From contig NZ_LFIO01001125.1 in assembly GCF_001187535.1 (NCBI RefSeq), positions 1 to 39,929 of the forward strand: DNA of 39,929 bases, written 5' to 3'. The notes below the pieces were generated by a model, which saw only the letters and a program-made list of their open reading frames with translations, did not search any database and had not been told where the DNA came from. The stretch is from Rhizobium ecuadorense. Its GTDB lineage: Bacteria > Pseudomonadota > Alphaproteobacteria > Rhizobiales > Rhizobiaceae. The translations under genes and the position numbers were made by a program. The stretch's first letter is position 1; each line of letters opens with the position of its first letter. Shown here piece after piece: positions 24,659 to 32,299 of the stretch.

Positions 24659-25645
24659 ATGTCGCAGGACCTTGCCGCAACCCTGACCAATCCAAGCATG
24701 CTGATCGCGCTCCTCGTCGCGATCGCGGTCTTCGCCACGTTTTATACGATCGCCGTCCCCTTCTTCGAACGCGGCGATCTCAACAAGCGTATGAAGGCTG
24801 TTTCCACAGAGCGCGAGCAGATTCGCGCGCGCGAACGCGCCCGCATGAACACCGAAACCGGCGCCGGAAAGGCCTCGCTCAGGAACCAGAACAATCGCTC
24901 GGTCCGCCAGATCGTCGAGCGCTTCAACCTGCGCAAGGCGCTCGTCGACGAGAATACCGTCAACAAGCTGCGTGCTGCCGGTTTTCGCTCGGAAAATGCG
25001 CTGAATACTTTCCTCGTGGCGCGTTTTCTGCTGCCCTTCCTCTTCCTGGCGCTTGCCACCTTCTGGGTCTTCGGCCTCGGCAATCTCGCCGACAGGGGCA
25101 CGCCCATCCGCCTCTTTGCCGTTATCGGCATCGGCTATCTCGGCTTCTACTCGCCGAACATCTATATTTCGAACCGCATGGGCAAGCGTCAGCACTCGAT
25201 CAAACGTGCCTGGCCGGATGCGCTCGATCTGATGCTGATCTGCGTCGAATCGGGCATCTCGATCGAGGCGGCGATGCGTCGTGTGTCGGAAGAACTCGGC
25301 GAGCAGTCGCCGCCGCTTGCCGAGGAGATGGTGCTGACCACGGCCGAGCTCTCCTTCCTGCCGGATCGTCGCGTGGCGCTCGACAATCTTGCCACGCGCA
25401 CCCAGATCGAGCTGGTGCGCTCGGTCACTCAAGCGCTGATCCAGGCCGATCGCTACGGCACGCCGGTGGCGCAGGCGCTGCGTGTCCTCGCTCAGGAAGG
25501 ACGCGACGAGCGCATGAACGAAGCGGAAAAGAAGGCGGCGGCCCTGCCGCCGAAACTGACGGTGCCGATGATCCTGTTCTTTCTGCCCGTGCTGATCGCC
25601 GTCATTCTCGGTCCGGCCGGTATCCAGGTGTCAGACAAGTTCTGA
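24659..25645 (+). CDS. tadC: Tad inner-membrane platform protein TadC
   Basis: A 328-residue partner of TadB with the same F-domain plan. It has an N-terminal membrane segment (LIALLVAIAVFATFYTIAV) and a charged region with the pattern REQIRARERARMNTE. Two middle segments follow, then the F domain with WPDALDLMLICVESGISIEA and QALIQADRYGTPVAQALRVL, and a final segment near PMILFFLPVLIAVILGPAG. GGAAGGA precedes the ATG. It closes the plus-strand pilus run; the locus then breaks for a LysE-type gene and resumes with tadD on the other strand. Confidence 0.93.
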   Translation: MSQDLAATLTNPSMLIALLVAIAVFATFYTIAVPFFERGDLNKRMKAVSTEREQIRARERARMNTETGAGKASLRNQNNRSVRQIVERFNLRKALVDENTVNKLRAAGFRSENALNTFLVARFLLPFLFLALATFWVFGLGNLADRGTPIRLFAVIGIGYLGFYSPNIYISNRMGKRQHSIKRAWPDALDLMLICVESGISIEAAMRRVSEELGEQSPPLAEEMVLTTAELSFLPDRRVALDNLATRTQIELVRSVTQALIQADRYGTPVAQALRVLAQEGRDERMNEAEKKAAALPPKLTVPMILFFLPVLIAVILGPAGIQVSDKF

Positions 25646-25719
25646 GGCTCGCCGCCGTCTAAACCGGTTCCGATCTGAGGGATAATGCGGTACCTTCGAT
25701 CGCGAACGAGGGTTTTCGT

Positions 25720-26352
25720 ATGTCTTCTGCAGGCGTTTTCATCAGCATCATGGCAGCCCTGGCGGTCGGCGCGATGAGCCCCGGCCCGAGCTTCGTCGTT
25801 GTCTCCAGGATTGCCATTTCGCGCTCCCGGCGGGACGGTCTTGCGGCCGCACTCGGCATGGGCGCCGGCGGCGTCGTTTTTGCCGTGCTGGCGCTCGCCG
25901 GGCTGACGGCGCTGCTGTCGCAGTTCGAATGGCTCTATATCCTGCTGAAGGTCGCAGGCGGCGCCTATCTCATCTATATCGCCGTCAATATCTGGAGAGG
26001 TGCTGCGCGGCCGCTGGAGGTTTCCAACGCCGGCGATGGCCAACGCGCGCCGAGGCTGAGCTTCACCACCGCGCTGCTAACCCAGCTCAGCAACCCGAAG
26101 ACCATCATCGTCTATGCCAGCCTCTTTGCCGCACTTCTGCCAAGGACGGTGCCGCTCGATCTGATGGTTGCGCTGCCGCTCGGCGTCTTTGCGGTGGAAG
26201 CGGGGTGGTATTCGATCGTGGCGCTGGCCTTTTCGGCCCGCCATCCGCGGCGGCTCTATCTCGCGGCTAAGAGCTGGATCGACCGGGCCGCCGGTGCCGT
26301 CATGGGCGGCCTCGGACTTCGTCTTATTTTTTCGGGCCTGCGCGCCCGCTAA
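25720..26352 (+). CDS. LysE/RhtB-family amino acid exporter
   Basis: A 210-residue inner-membrane exporter with about six hydrophobic segments. Family marks are the N-terminal MSPGPSFVVVSRIAIS, the GAGGVVFAVLALAGLTALL helix, KVAGGAYLIYIAVNIWRG, and the mid-protein TALLTQLSNPKTIIVYASLF. These transporters export amino acids or related small molecules; the substrate here is not predictable. It has no clear role in pilus biogenesis and sits between tadC and the convergent tadD, with only nine bases between its stop and that of tadD. Confidence 0.9.
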   Translation: MSSAGVFISIMAALAVGAMSPGPSFVVVSRIAISRSRRDGLAAALGMGAGGVVFAVLALAGLTALLSQFEWLYILLKVAGGAYLIYIAVNIWRGAARPLEVSNAGDGQRAPRLSFTTALLTQLSNPKTIIVYASLFAALLPRTVPLDLMVALPLGVFAVEAGWYSIVALAFSARHPRRLYLAAKSWIDRAAGAVMGGLGLRLIFSGLRAR

Positions 26353-26361
26353 AACCCATTG

Positions 26362-27198
26362 TCAGTTGGTGTTGCTGGCGTCCGCCGCACCCGGCGTCTT
26401 GTCCTTGGCGGCAAGCTTCTGCCAGGAATTCTGCTGCGAGAGCATGCCTCTGAGATAGGCGACATTGGCATCGGCCTGTTGCGGCGAAAGTTCGCGCCGC
26501 GCGATCTGCTCGGCTTCGGGGAAACGCCCCTGCAGGCCGACGACGAGCGCGAGGTTCTGCCTGACGCGGCTGTCGGCGGTGGGCTGGCCGGCGGCGGAAC
26601 GCAGGTAGGTTTCGGCGGTGCGCAGATCGCCGGTCAGCACATAGGACATGCCGAGATTGGAAAGGATCGAGGGCTCGTTCGGCTGGATGTCGAGTGCGTC
26701 GCGGTAGCGCTGCCGGGCATCGCTTGCCCGGCCCATCTGGTCGAGGATCGCGCCTTCGGCCGAGATCAGTTTCCAATCCGGACGATCCGGTGTCTGGGCG
26801 CGGCCGATCGTGTCGAGCGCCTGCTGGAACTGGCCGGCCGCCGCCTGCGCCTTGCCGTAGGCGGCGAGCACGTTGCGGTCGGCAGGATTGCTGATCGCCA
26901 CCTGCTGCATGACGGCGAGAGCCTGCGCATCACGACCGTTCATGCGCAGCAGATTGGCATAGTTGACGCCGGTGACCGGATCGCGCGGGTTCTTTTCGTA
27001 GGCCTGGCCGAGCCGGTCGGTTGCCGAGCGCAGCTCGGTGGCGTCCATCTCTTCGACCGGCTTGGTGAGCTTCGGCACCGAGCCGGTCGTCATCCGATCT
27101 TTGGTCGTCGAGCAGCCGGCAAGTGCCAGGACGATCAGCGATGCCGCAGCGCCCTGCAGGATACGATGGGTGAATGTGGTGGTGAGCGAGGCCGGCAT
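26362..27198 (-). CDS. tadD: Tetratricopeptide pilus assembly lipoprotein TadD
   Basis: A 278-residue TPR lipoprotein. From ATG 27198 the signal peptide ends at LALAGCSTT (acylated cysteine near residue 27). Then follow tetratricopeptide-like repeats: LGQAYEKNPRDPVTGVNYAN, VMQQVAISNPADRNVLAAYG, YRDALDIQPNEPSILSNLGM and LRSAAGQPTADSRVRQNLAL. TadD acts as a pilotin-like factor for the secretin and Flp pilus. AGGGA lies seven bases before the chosen start; longer starts would bury the signal peptide 47 residues in. It is separated from and opposed to the main pilus genes, so it needs its own promoter, and a near-CtrA box lies about 100 bases upstream. Confidence 0.9.
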   Translation of the reverse strand: MPASLTTTFTHRILQGAAASLIVLALAGCSTTKDRMTTGSVPKLTKPVEEMDATELRSATDRLGQAYEKNPRDPVTGVNYANLLRMNGRDAQALAVMQQVAISNPADRNVLAAYGKAQAAAGQFQQALDTIGRAQTPDRPDWKLISAEGAILDQMGRASDARQRYRDALDIQPNEPSILSNLGMSYVLTGDLRTAETYLRSAAGQPTADSRVRQNLALVVGLQGRFPEAEQIARRELSPQQADANVAYLRGMLSQQNSWQKLAAKDKTPGAADASNTN

Positions 27199-27282
27199 GA
27201 CGCGTTCCCTGGATTCCGAAATCGGCGCCTGACCTCGAAGCGGAACAGGGAAAGGTTTGACGCAATCTTCGCTCCAGCAATA

Positions 27283-27308
27283 GTCTGTTAACCCTAACAG
27301 ACCGTTAA
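27283..27308 (-). promoter_or_regulatory. Inverted repeat and near-CtrA box between tadD and pepA
   Basis: In the 143-base divergent gap, GTCTGTTA-ACCC-TAACAGAC (27283-27302) is a perfect 8+8 inverted repeat. Overlapping it, the minus strand reads TTAA-CGGTCTG-TTAG (27308-27294), one base from the CtrA consensus TTAA-N7-TTAA, pointing toward tadD. Either a CtrA site or a different dimeric repressor site would fit. Confidence 0.4.
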
Positions 27309-27341
27309 GGAGTGATTCCTTGCGACCGCCGAAGGACAATC

Positions 27342-28733
27342 ATGGCCCCCTATCAGTTCATCGAGAGACCGACCCCTTTCAACACCAAGGGCGGTTCGAC
27401 GCTGCCGATCTTTGCAGTCACCCCTGCCCATATCGAGACCGGCACGATCGATCCGATCGCGCTCGATTGGGCGCAGAGGGCGGGCTACAAGGCCGAAAGC
27501 GGGTCGCTGCTGCTGATCCCGACGGCCGAGGGCCATCTCGGCGGCGCGCTTTTTGGCCTCGGCACCAATCCGTCCGAGCAGCCTTACATCACCGGCAGGC
27601 TCGCCCGGGCGCTGCCGGCCGGCGACTGGCACATCGAGACTGCTCCGCTGACGGCAAATCGCCTGGCTTTGGGCTTTGGTCTCGGCAGCTACCGTTTCGA
27701 CCGCTACAAGTCCGAAAGAACGCCGGCGGCGACGCTGATGATCCCCCGCGATGCCGACAGTGCCGATATCAAACGCCAGCTCGCCGGCGTCTTTCTCGCC
27801 CGCGATCTCATCAATACGCCGACCAATGACATGGGGCCGAACCAGCTCGAAACCGTGTTCCGTGGTTTGGCTGCACATTACAAGGCAGAGGTATCGGTTA
27901 TCACGGGCGACGATCTGCTCGAGCAGAATTTCCCGCTGGTTCATACCGTCGGCCGCGCCAGCGTCGATGCGCCGCGCCTTCTCGAGCTGCGCTGGGGCAA
28001 GAAGGGTCATCGCAAGGTGACGCTCGTCGGCAAGGGCGTCTGCTTCGATACCGGCGGCCTCGATATCAAGCCTGCCGCCTCCATGCTGCTGATGAAGAAG
28101 GACATGGGCGGCGCGGCGAATGTCATGGGGCTCGCGTTGATGATCATGGACGCCAAGCTGAAGGTCGATCTGCGCGTCATTGTCCCGGTCGTCGAAAATG
28201 CGATCTCCTCCAATGCCTTCCGCCCTGGTGACATCTATAAGAGCCGCAAGGGGCTGACCGTCCAGATCGACAATACCGACGCTGAAGGCCGTCTGATCCT
28301 TGCCGATGCGCTTGCCTATGCCGACGAGGAAGAGCCCGATCTCCTGATCGACATGGCGACGCTGACGGGCGCTGCCCGCGTTGCGCTGGGTTCTGATCTC
28401 CCACCCTTCTTCACCGACGACGCCAATCTGGCCCACGACCTGACCGAAGCGAGCCTGGAAACGGACGATCCGATCTGGCGGCTGCCGCTCTATTCCGGCT
28501 ACGAAAAGGATATCCGCGCCAAATTCGCCGATCTCACCAACGCGCCGGCCGGCGGCATGGCGGGAGCGATCACCGCCGCACTTTTCCTCAAGCGTTTCGT
28601 CGGCAAGACGAAGAGCTGGGCGCATTTCGACATTTACGGCTGGGCGCAGTCCGAGCGGCCGCATTCGCCGGGCGGCGGTGAAGCACAGGCAATCCGCGCG
28701 CTCTTCCATCATATCCGCGAGAGCCTGCGCTGA
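27342..28733 (+). CDS. Leucyl aminopeptidase family protein (M17)
   Basis: Cytosolic metallo-aminopeptidase of family M17, 463 residues. The catalytic C-terminal domain shows GKGVCFDTGGLDIKPAASM with the metal and catalytic Lys/Asp residues, KKDMGGAANVMG, and the family signature NTDAEGRLILADAL. MATLTGAARVALG follows and the usual Gly-rich end is present. The N-terminal domain is the less conserved macro-like half. The ATG at 27342 follows GAAGGA at five bases; an upstream GTG would add ten non-conserved residues. It trims amino acids from peptides in the cytoplasm, which fits the peptidase and peptide-importer genes downstream. It is not certain whether it is the housekeeping PepA or the PepB-like paralogue, so no symbol is given. 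Confidence 0.92.
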   Translation: MAPYQFIERPTPFNTKGGSTLPIFAVTPAHIETGTIDPIALDWAQRAGYKAESGSLLLIPTAEGHLGGALFGLGTNPSEQPYITGRLARALPAGDWHIETAPLTANRLALGFGLGSYRFDRYKSERTPAATLMIPRDADSADIKRQLAGVFLARDLINTPTNDMGPNQLETVFRGLAAHYKAEVSVITGDDLLEQNFPLVHTVGRASVDAPRLLELRWGKKGHRKVTLVGKGVCFDTGGLDIKPAASMLLMKKDMGGAANVMGLALMIMDAKLKVDLRVIVPVVENAISSNAFRPGDIYKSRKGLTVQIDNTDAEGRLILADALAYADEEEPDLLIDMATLTGAARVALGSDLPPFFTDDANLAHDLTEASLETDDPIWRLPLYSGYEKDIRAKFADLTNAPAGGMAGAITAALFLKRFVGKTKSWAHFDIYGWAQSERPHSPGGGEAQAIRALFHHIRESLR

Positions 28734-28743
28734 CGGTGCAAAC

Positions 28744-28761
28744 GACCGCTGAGGGGCGGTC
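28744..28761 (+). terminator. Hairpin after the M17 peptidase gene
   Basis: GACCGC (28744-28749) pairs with GCGGTC (28756-28761) ten bases after the stop. No T run follows, so it may only stabilise the 3' end. Confidence 0.35.
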
Positions 28762-28863
28762 CCATATTGCCCCGCGCTGCCGATCGTTAAAATTTTATTC
28801 ACCCTGCCGGGCGGCAATTCCTGCCGCCTCTTGCATGTCCATGGCAACTGCCGGAAAATGAAA

Positions 28864-28876
28864 CGTTAGCGTAACG
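28864..28876 (+). promoter_or_regulatory. Operator-like repeat before the MarR-type gene
   Basis: CGTTA-GCG-TAACG (28864-28876) lies 16 bases before the GTG start of the MarR-type regulator. Its position would suit autoregulation, but at 5+5 bases it could occur by chance. Confidence 0.3.
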
Positions 28877-28892
28877 ATTTTCCGGAGGGGCC

Positions 28893-29243
28893 GTGCCGAT
28901 CGAACTGACCGCCTCGCAGGCGTTGGGGCTCTGGCATGGCGTGGCGCTCGATCAGGTCCGCCACGATGACCGCGATTTGACGTTGCGCCAGATGGCGATC
29001 CTGCTGCATATTTATCTGGTGCCGCCACCGCATACGGTGCGCGGGCTTGCCGCGACTCTTGAGGTCACCAAGCCGGTCATCACCCGCGCCCTGGACACCA
29101 TGGGCGAGATGGGCCTTGTCGATCGTGTGCGCGACGATGCCGACCGGCGCAGCGTGATCATCAAGCGCACCGTCGGCGGCGCGCTATACCTGGAAAAGCT
29201 CGGCGACCTCGTCCGTGATCAGGCCCGCCGGCTGCCGCTCTGA
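28893..29243 (+). CDS. MarR-type winged-helix regulator
   Basis: A 116-residue single-domain regulator. It has the MarR plan: LTLRQMAILLHIYLVPPPHT (helix before the reader), VRGLAATLEVTKPVITRALD (helix-turn-helix, about residues 49-68), then GLVDRVRDDADRRSVIIKRT, the Asp-Arg-Arg wing typical of MarR proteins. The dimerisation helices are short. The start is a GTG at 28893 with GGAGG four bases before it; no better ATG exists in frame. It lies 35 bases before the NlpC/P60 gene on the same strand and probably shares its message, so it is a candidate regulator of it. The ligand is unknown. Confidence 0.82.
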   Translation: MPIELTASQALGLWHGVALDQVRHDDRDLTLRQMAILLHIYLVPPPHTVRGLAATLEVTKPVITRALDTMGEMGLVDRVRDDADRRSVIIKRTVGGALYLEKLGDLVRDQARRLPL

Positions 29244-29277
29244 GAGGCTTCTGAAAGGCCACTTGAAAGGAATGTCA

Positions 29278-30135
29278 ATGACGATGCTCGACCGCCGGCT
29301 GCATGCCTATCGGCCGGATCTCGCAGAAGCGGGGCTCGAAGGCAAGGTAGAGGCGTTGCGCTTCGTCGAAGGCGCCCCGGCCCGCATTGCCGTTCCGGTC
29401 GCCGGCTTGCGTCCCGAACCGGAACCTGCGCGTGGCATCGATACCGAACTGCTGCTCGGCGAGGATGTGACGGTGTTTGATCGCGCCAACGGCTGGTGCT
29501 GGGTGAAAGCCGCCTCGGACGGTTATGTCGGATATCTCCCTGAAGAGGTGCTTTCGCAAAGCCTGATGGCGCCGACCCATATCGTCACCGTTCAGCGCAC
29601 CTTCCTCTATCCGGAACCGGAGCTGCGCAAACCCCACCGGGCGATCCTGTCCATGGGAAGCCGCATCCATGTCGCCGGCGAGGCGGAAGCGCGCGGCAAT
29701 CGCTATGTCGTGCTCAAGGATGGAACCGCGATCTTCGCCAAACACGTCCAGCCGATCGGCGGGCTCGACGGCGCCGATTACGTCGAGATCGCAGCCCGTT
29801 TCCTGGAGACACCCTATCTCTGGGGCGGACGCTCCGGCCTTGGTATCGATTGCTCCGGTCTCGTCCAGCTGGCGATGCTGATGACCGGCAGAAAGGCGCC
29901 GCGCGATACCGACATGCAGGCCGCCGGCCTCGGCCAACCGATCGACCGTTCCGAAATTCGCCGCGGCGACTTGGTGTTCTGGAAGGGCCATGTCGCCGTC
30001 TTCGAGGATCCGGAAACCATTCTCCACGCCAACGGCCACAGCATGACGGTGGCGCGCGAGAATTTCGAGGCCGCCGTCAAGCGCATCGGCTGGCTTTACG
30101 AGCAGCCGACCGGTTACCGCCGTCCGATCGGCTGA
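29278..30135 (+). CDS. Cytoplasmic NlpC/P60 cysteine peptidase with SH3-like domains (dipeptidyl peptidase VI type)
   Basis: A 285-residue peptidase without a signal peptide. Two bacterial SH3-like domains (about 30-90 and 95-160, with GEDVTVFDRANGWCWVKAAS and GYVGYLPEEVL in the first) are followed by the NlpC/P60 domain. Its nucleophile is C192 in GIDCSGLVQLAM, the histidine is H238 in WKGHVAVFED, and the third polar residue is probably H250 in ILHANGHSM. The layout resembles YkfC and Bacillus endopeptidase VI, which hydrolyse gamma-D-glutamyl-diamino acid bonds in imported muropeptides inside the cell. ATG 29278 is chosen because AAGGA ends six bases before it; ATGs at 29272 and 29284 are alternatives. 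Its stop abuts the stop of the convergent permease gene (TGATCA), with no gap. Confidence 0.88.
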   Translation: MTMLDRRLHAYRPDLAEAGLEGKVEALRFVEGAPARIAVPVAGLRPEPEPARGIDTELLLGEDVTVFDRANGWCWVKAASDGYVGYLPEEVLSQSLMAPTHIVTVQRTFLYPEPELRKPHRAILSMGSRIHVAGEAEARGNRYVVLKDGTAIFAKHVQPIGGLDGADYVEIAARFLETPYLWGGRSGLGIDCSGLVQLAMLMTGRKAPRDTDMQAAGLGQPIDRSEIRRGDLVFWKGHVAVFEDPETILHANGHSMTVARENFEAAVKRIGWLYEQPTGYRRPIG

Positions 30136-30996
30136 TCAGGGTCGCACCTCGCGTGGGTCGAGAAGGTCGCGCAAGCCGTCGCCAAGCATGTTGAAACCGA
30201 AGACGGCGAGCGCGATGGCAAGGCCGGGCAGGATCGCCAGCCAGGGCGCAAGCGCCAGATAGGTTTGCGCATCAGCCAGCATCCGACCCCATGTCGGCGC
30301 CGGCGGCGCCATGCCGAGCCCGAGGAAGCTGAGCCCGGCTTCGGTCAGGATCGCCAGCCCCAGCTGAATGGCGCCATGCACGATGATCTGGCTGATGATG
30401 TTCGGCAGCACATGGCGCAGCGAAATGGTCAGGCGCGTATTGCCGAGTGCGCGCGCCGCCGTCACATAATCGCGGCTCCAGGCCTGCAGCGAGGTCGCCA
30501 GCGTCACCCGTGCAAAGACCGGGATCATGAAGACGGCAATCGCGGTAATTGCCGTGAAACGCCCGGGCCCGAGAAAGGCGCCGAGCACCATCGCCGACAG
30601 GATCGGCGGCAGCGCGAAGATGACGTCGCAGATGCGCGTCATCAGCGTTTCGAAAGGGCCGCGGATTGCCGCCGCGGAAATGCCGGCGATCGAGCCGAGC
30701 GTCCCGCCGACCGCAACCGCGGTGATGGCGATCGACAGTGAATTCCAGCATCCCGCCATCAGCATCGACAGCACGTCACGGCCGAATTGATCGGTGCCGA
30801 GCAGGCCGAAGGCAAGCGGCGACTGCAGCTTATGGCTGATCTGCATTTTCGCCGGCGGCAGCGGCGTCCAGACGAGCGACAGCAGCGCAACGGCGACCAG
30901 CAGGCCGATAATCACCGCTCCGGAAACCAGGTTCATTCGCCGGCTAAGTTTAAGGTCGCGGCGGCCGGCAATGGCGGTGGAAACGACGGGAGCCAT
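30136..30996 (-). CDS. Peptide ABC transporter permease, DppC type
   Basis: A 286-residue permease of the BPD_transp_1/OppC-DppC family. It has an N-terminal membrane segment after a basic stretch, then LLGTDQFGRDVLSMLMAGCW, the typical DppC pattern ahead of the transport domain. The coupling (EAA) loop is AARALGNTRLTISLRHVLPN. FLGLGMAPPAPTWGRML and the final GDGLRDLLDPR are also diagnostic. AGGCGG lies eight bases upstream of the ATG, and the gene starts three bases after the DppB-type gene. Substrate is probably peptides, from the family and neighbours; opines or other small solutes cannot be excluded. No ATPase gene follows it, which is unusual. Confidence 0.93.
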   Translation of the reverse strand: MAPVVSTAIAGRRDLKLSRRMNLVSGAVIIGLLVAVALLSLVWTPLPPAKMQISHKLQSPLAFGLLGTDQFGRDVLSMLMAGCWNSLSIAITAVAVGGTLGSIAGISAAAIRGPFETLMTRICDVIFALPPILSAMVLGAFLGPGRFTAITAIAVFMIPVFARVTLATSLQAWSRDYVTAARALGNTRLTISLRHVLPNIISQIIVHGAIQLGLAILTEAGLSFLGLGMAPPAPTWGRMLADAQTYLALAPWLAILPGLAIALAVFGFNMLGDGLRDLLDPREVRP

Positions 30997-30999
30997 GTC

Positions 31000-31947
31000 T
31001 CAAACCGCCTTTCTCATTCTGGGATCGATCGTGAGGTAAGAGAGATCGACGATGAAATTCACCAGGATGACGAGAGCGGCGAAGAACAGCACGACATCCT
31101 GCATGACGATGATATCGCGCTGGGAGAGCGCCTGCAGCGCCAGCCGCCCAAGGCCGGGCAGGTTGAAGACGTTTTCCACCAGCACGGCGCCGGCGACGAG
31201 AAAGGTGAACTGCAGCCCGATCATGGTGAGGATCGGGATCAGCGCGTTCGGCACGATATGCCGCCACAGCACGACCCTACGGGAGAGTCCCTTGGCGACG
31301 GCTGTGCGGGCAAAATCCTCATGCAGCGTCTCGAGCACCGCCGAACGCGCCACTCGCGTCAACACGCCCGCTTGCGGCATCGCCAGCGCGACGGCCGGCA
31401 TGACAAGCGCCTGCAATGCCGGCAGAAGGCCGGCACTCCAGCCCGGAAAGCCGCCGGCCGGCATCAGCCCGAGCGTCGTCGAAAACAGGATGATCAGCAG
31501 CAGCGCCACCCAGAAGGCGGGCACGGCGATGCCGATCTGCGAAAACAGCGTGGCGATGACGTCGAAGAGGCCGCCGCGGCGCGAAGCGGCCAGCACCCCG
31601 AGCGGCAGAGCGATCGCCACCGAAAGCACGACCGCCATCAGCGCCAGCGGCAGCGTCACCGCCAGCCGCTCGACGATCAATCCGGCGACCGGGACGCCAT
31701 AGGTGTAGGATTGCCCGAGATCGCCGGAGAATACGCCGGCCAGCCATCGCCCGTAACGCAGGATGAGCGGCTGATCGAGCCCGAGATCATGCCGCAGCGC
31801 CGCTACGGTCTCGGGGCTCGCCGAGGTGCCGAGCATGATCGAGGCGGGATCGCCGGGCAGGAGATCCATGACGGTGAAGATCAGCAGCGAGACGATGAGG
31901 AGCGTGACGAGGAGACCGGCGAAGCGGCGGAGGAGGAGTGCGATCAT
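31000..31947 (-). CDS. Peptide ABC transporter permease, DppB type
   Basis: A 315-residue permease of the OppB/DppB family. ATG 31947 gives the standard N terminus MIALLLRRFAGLLVTLLIVS, then FTVMDLLPGDPASIMLG and ALRHDLGLDQPLILRYGRWL. The coupling loop is TAVAKGLSRRVVLWRHIVPN, ahead of FTFLVAGAVLVENVFNLPGLG. The end is FVDLSYLTIDPRMRK. A GGAGGAGGAG stretch precedes the start. Longer in-frame translation upstream runs through a palindromic repeat and is not coding. It should pair with the DppC-type permease; the binding-protein gene lies upstream across a 350-base gap filled largely by the repeat. Confidence 0.94.
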   Translation of the reverse strand: MIALLLRRFAGLLVTLLIVSLLIFTVMDLLPGDPASIMLGTSASPETVAALRHDLGLDQPLILRYGRWLAGVFSGDLGQSYTYGVPVAGLIVERLAVTLPLALMAVVLSVAIALPLGVLAASRRGGLFDVIATLFSQIGIAVPAFWVALLLIILFSTTLGLMPAGGFPGWSAGLLPALQALVMPAVALAMPQAGVLTRVARSAVLETLHEDFARTAVAKGLSRRVVLWRHIVPNALIPILTMIGLQFTFLVAGAVLVENVFNLPGLGRLALQALSQRDIIVMQDVVLFFAALVILVNFIVDLSYLTIDPRMRKAV

Positions 31948-32299
31948 GCGGGCCACGCTGCCGGGGTGGCTTGGCGGCTCTCTGATGCGCCGGCGGCGGG
32001 TTTGGCGAGAAGGCCAACCCCACTCTCCGTCCTCCTCGGCCTTGAGCCGAGGATCCATTCCACCGCTGTTGATGGGCGCGGTGTGGATGCTCGGCTCAGG
32101 GCCGAGCATGAGGGAGGGTGGGGCGGGCGGAGGGAGCCCTCCGAGGCGCCGGCACCAAGAGCGCCATCCGCCAGCGAAACCAAACAATGTCGGCCCGGGT
32201 TGACCTGACTTGGCGAGACAGGGGAAAGGTTGTGTCCTATATCGGCCAAATACATGTCGGATCTCTCCAAGGTCTCCTGCATCCCCATCAGGGGCCGCC
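31948..32299. other. Non-coding gap inside the peptide transporter gene group
   Basis: A stretch of 352 bases with no supported gene. About a third is the composite inverted repeat at 32018-32123. The 170 bases next to the binding-protein stop contain only short GC-rich pairings such as GGAGGGAGCCCTCC (32129-32142), itself a small palindrome. Open frames crossing it are translations of repeat sequence. A separate promoter for the permeases could lie here, but none is clear. Confidence 0.5.
32018..32123. repeat. 106-bp composite inverted repeat between binding-protein and permease genes
   Basis: The outer arms CCCCACTCTCCGTCCTCCTCGG (only 20 bases need be compared) and the reverse complement of 32102-32123 agree at about 17 of 22 positions. 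Each arm holds its own hairpin: CCTCGGC/GCCGAGG (32034-32052) and ATGCTCGGC/GCCGAGCAT (32087-32109). CACCGC/GCGGTG pairs at the centre. The full element can fold on itself. The arm sequence CTTGAGCCGAGGATCCA resembles dispersed repeats common between alphaproteobacterial genes. The remaining parts of the 31948-32299 gap show no gene. Confidence 0.7.

Noticed and set aside
30787..32208. Plus-strand 473-codon frame across the permease genes and the repeat
   Set aside because: Charged low-complexity product that runs through two permease genes in antisense and then repeat DNA.
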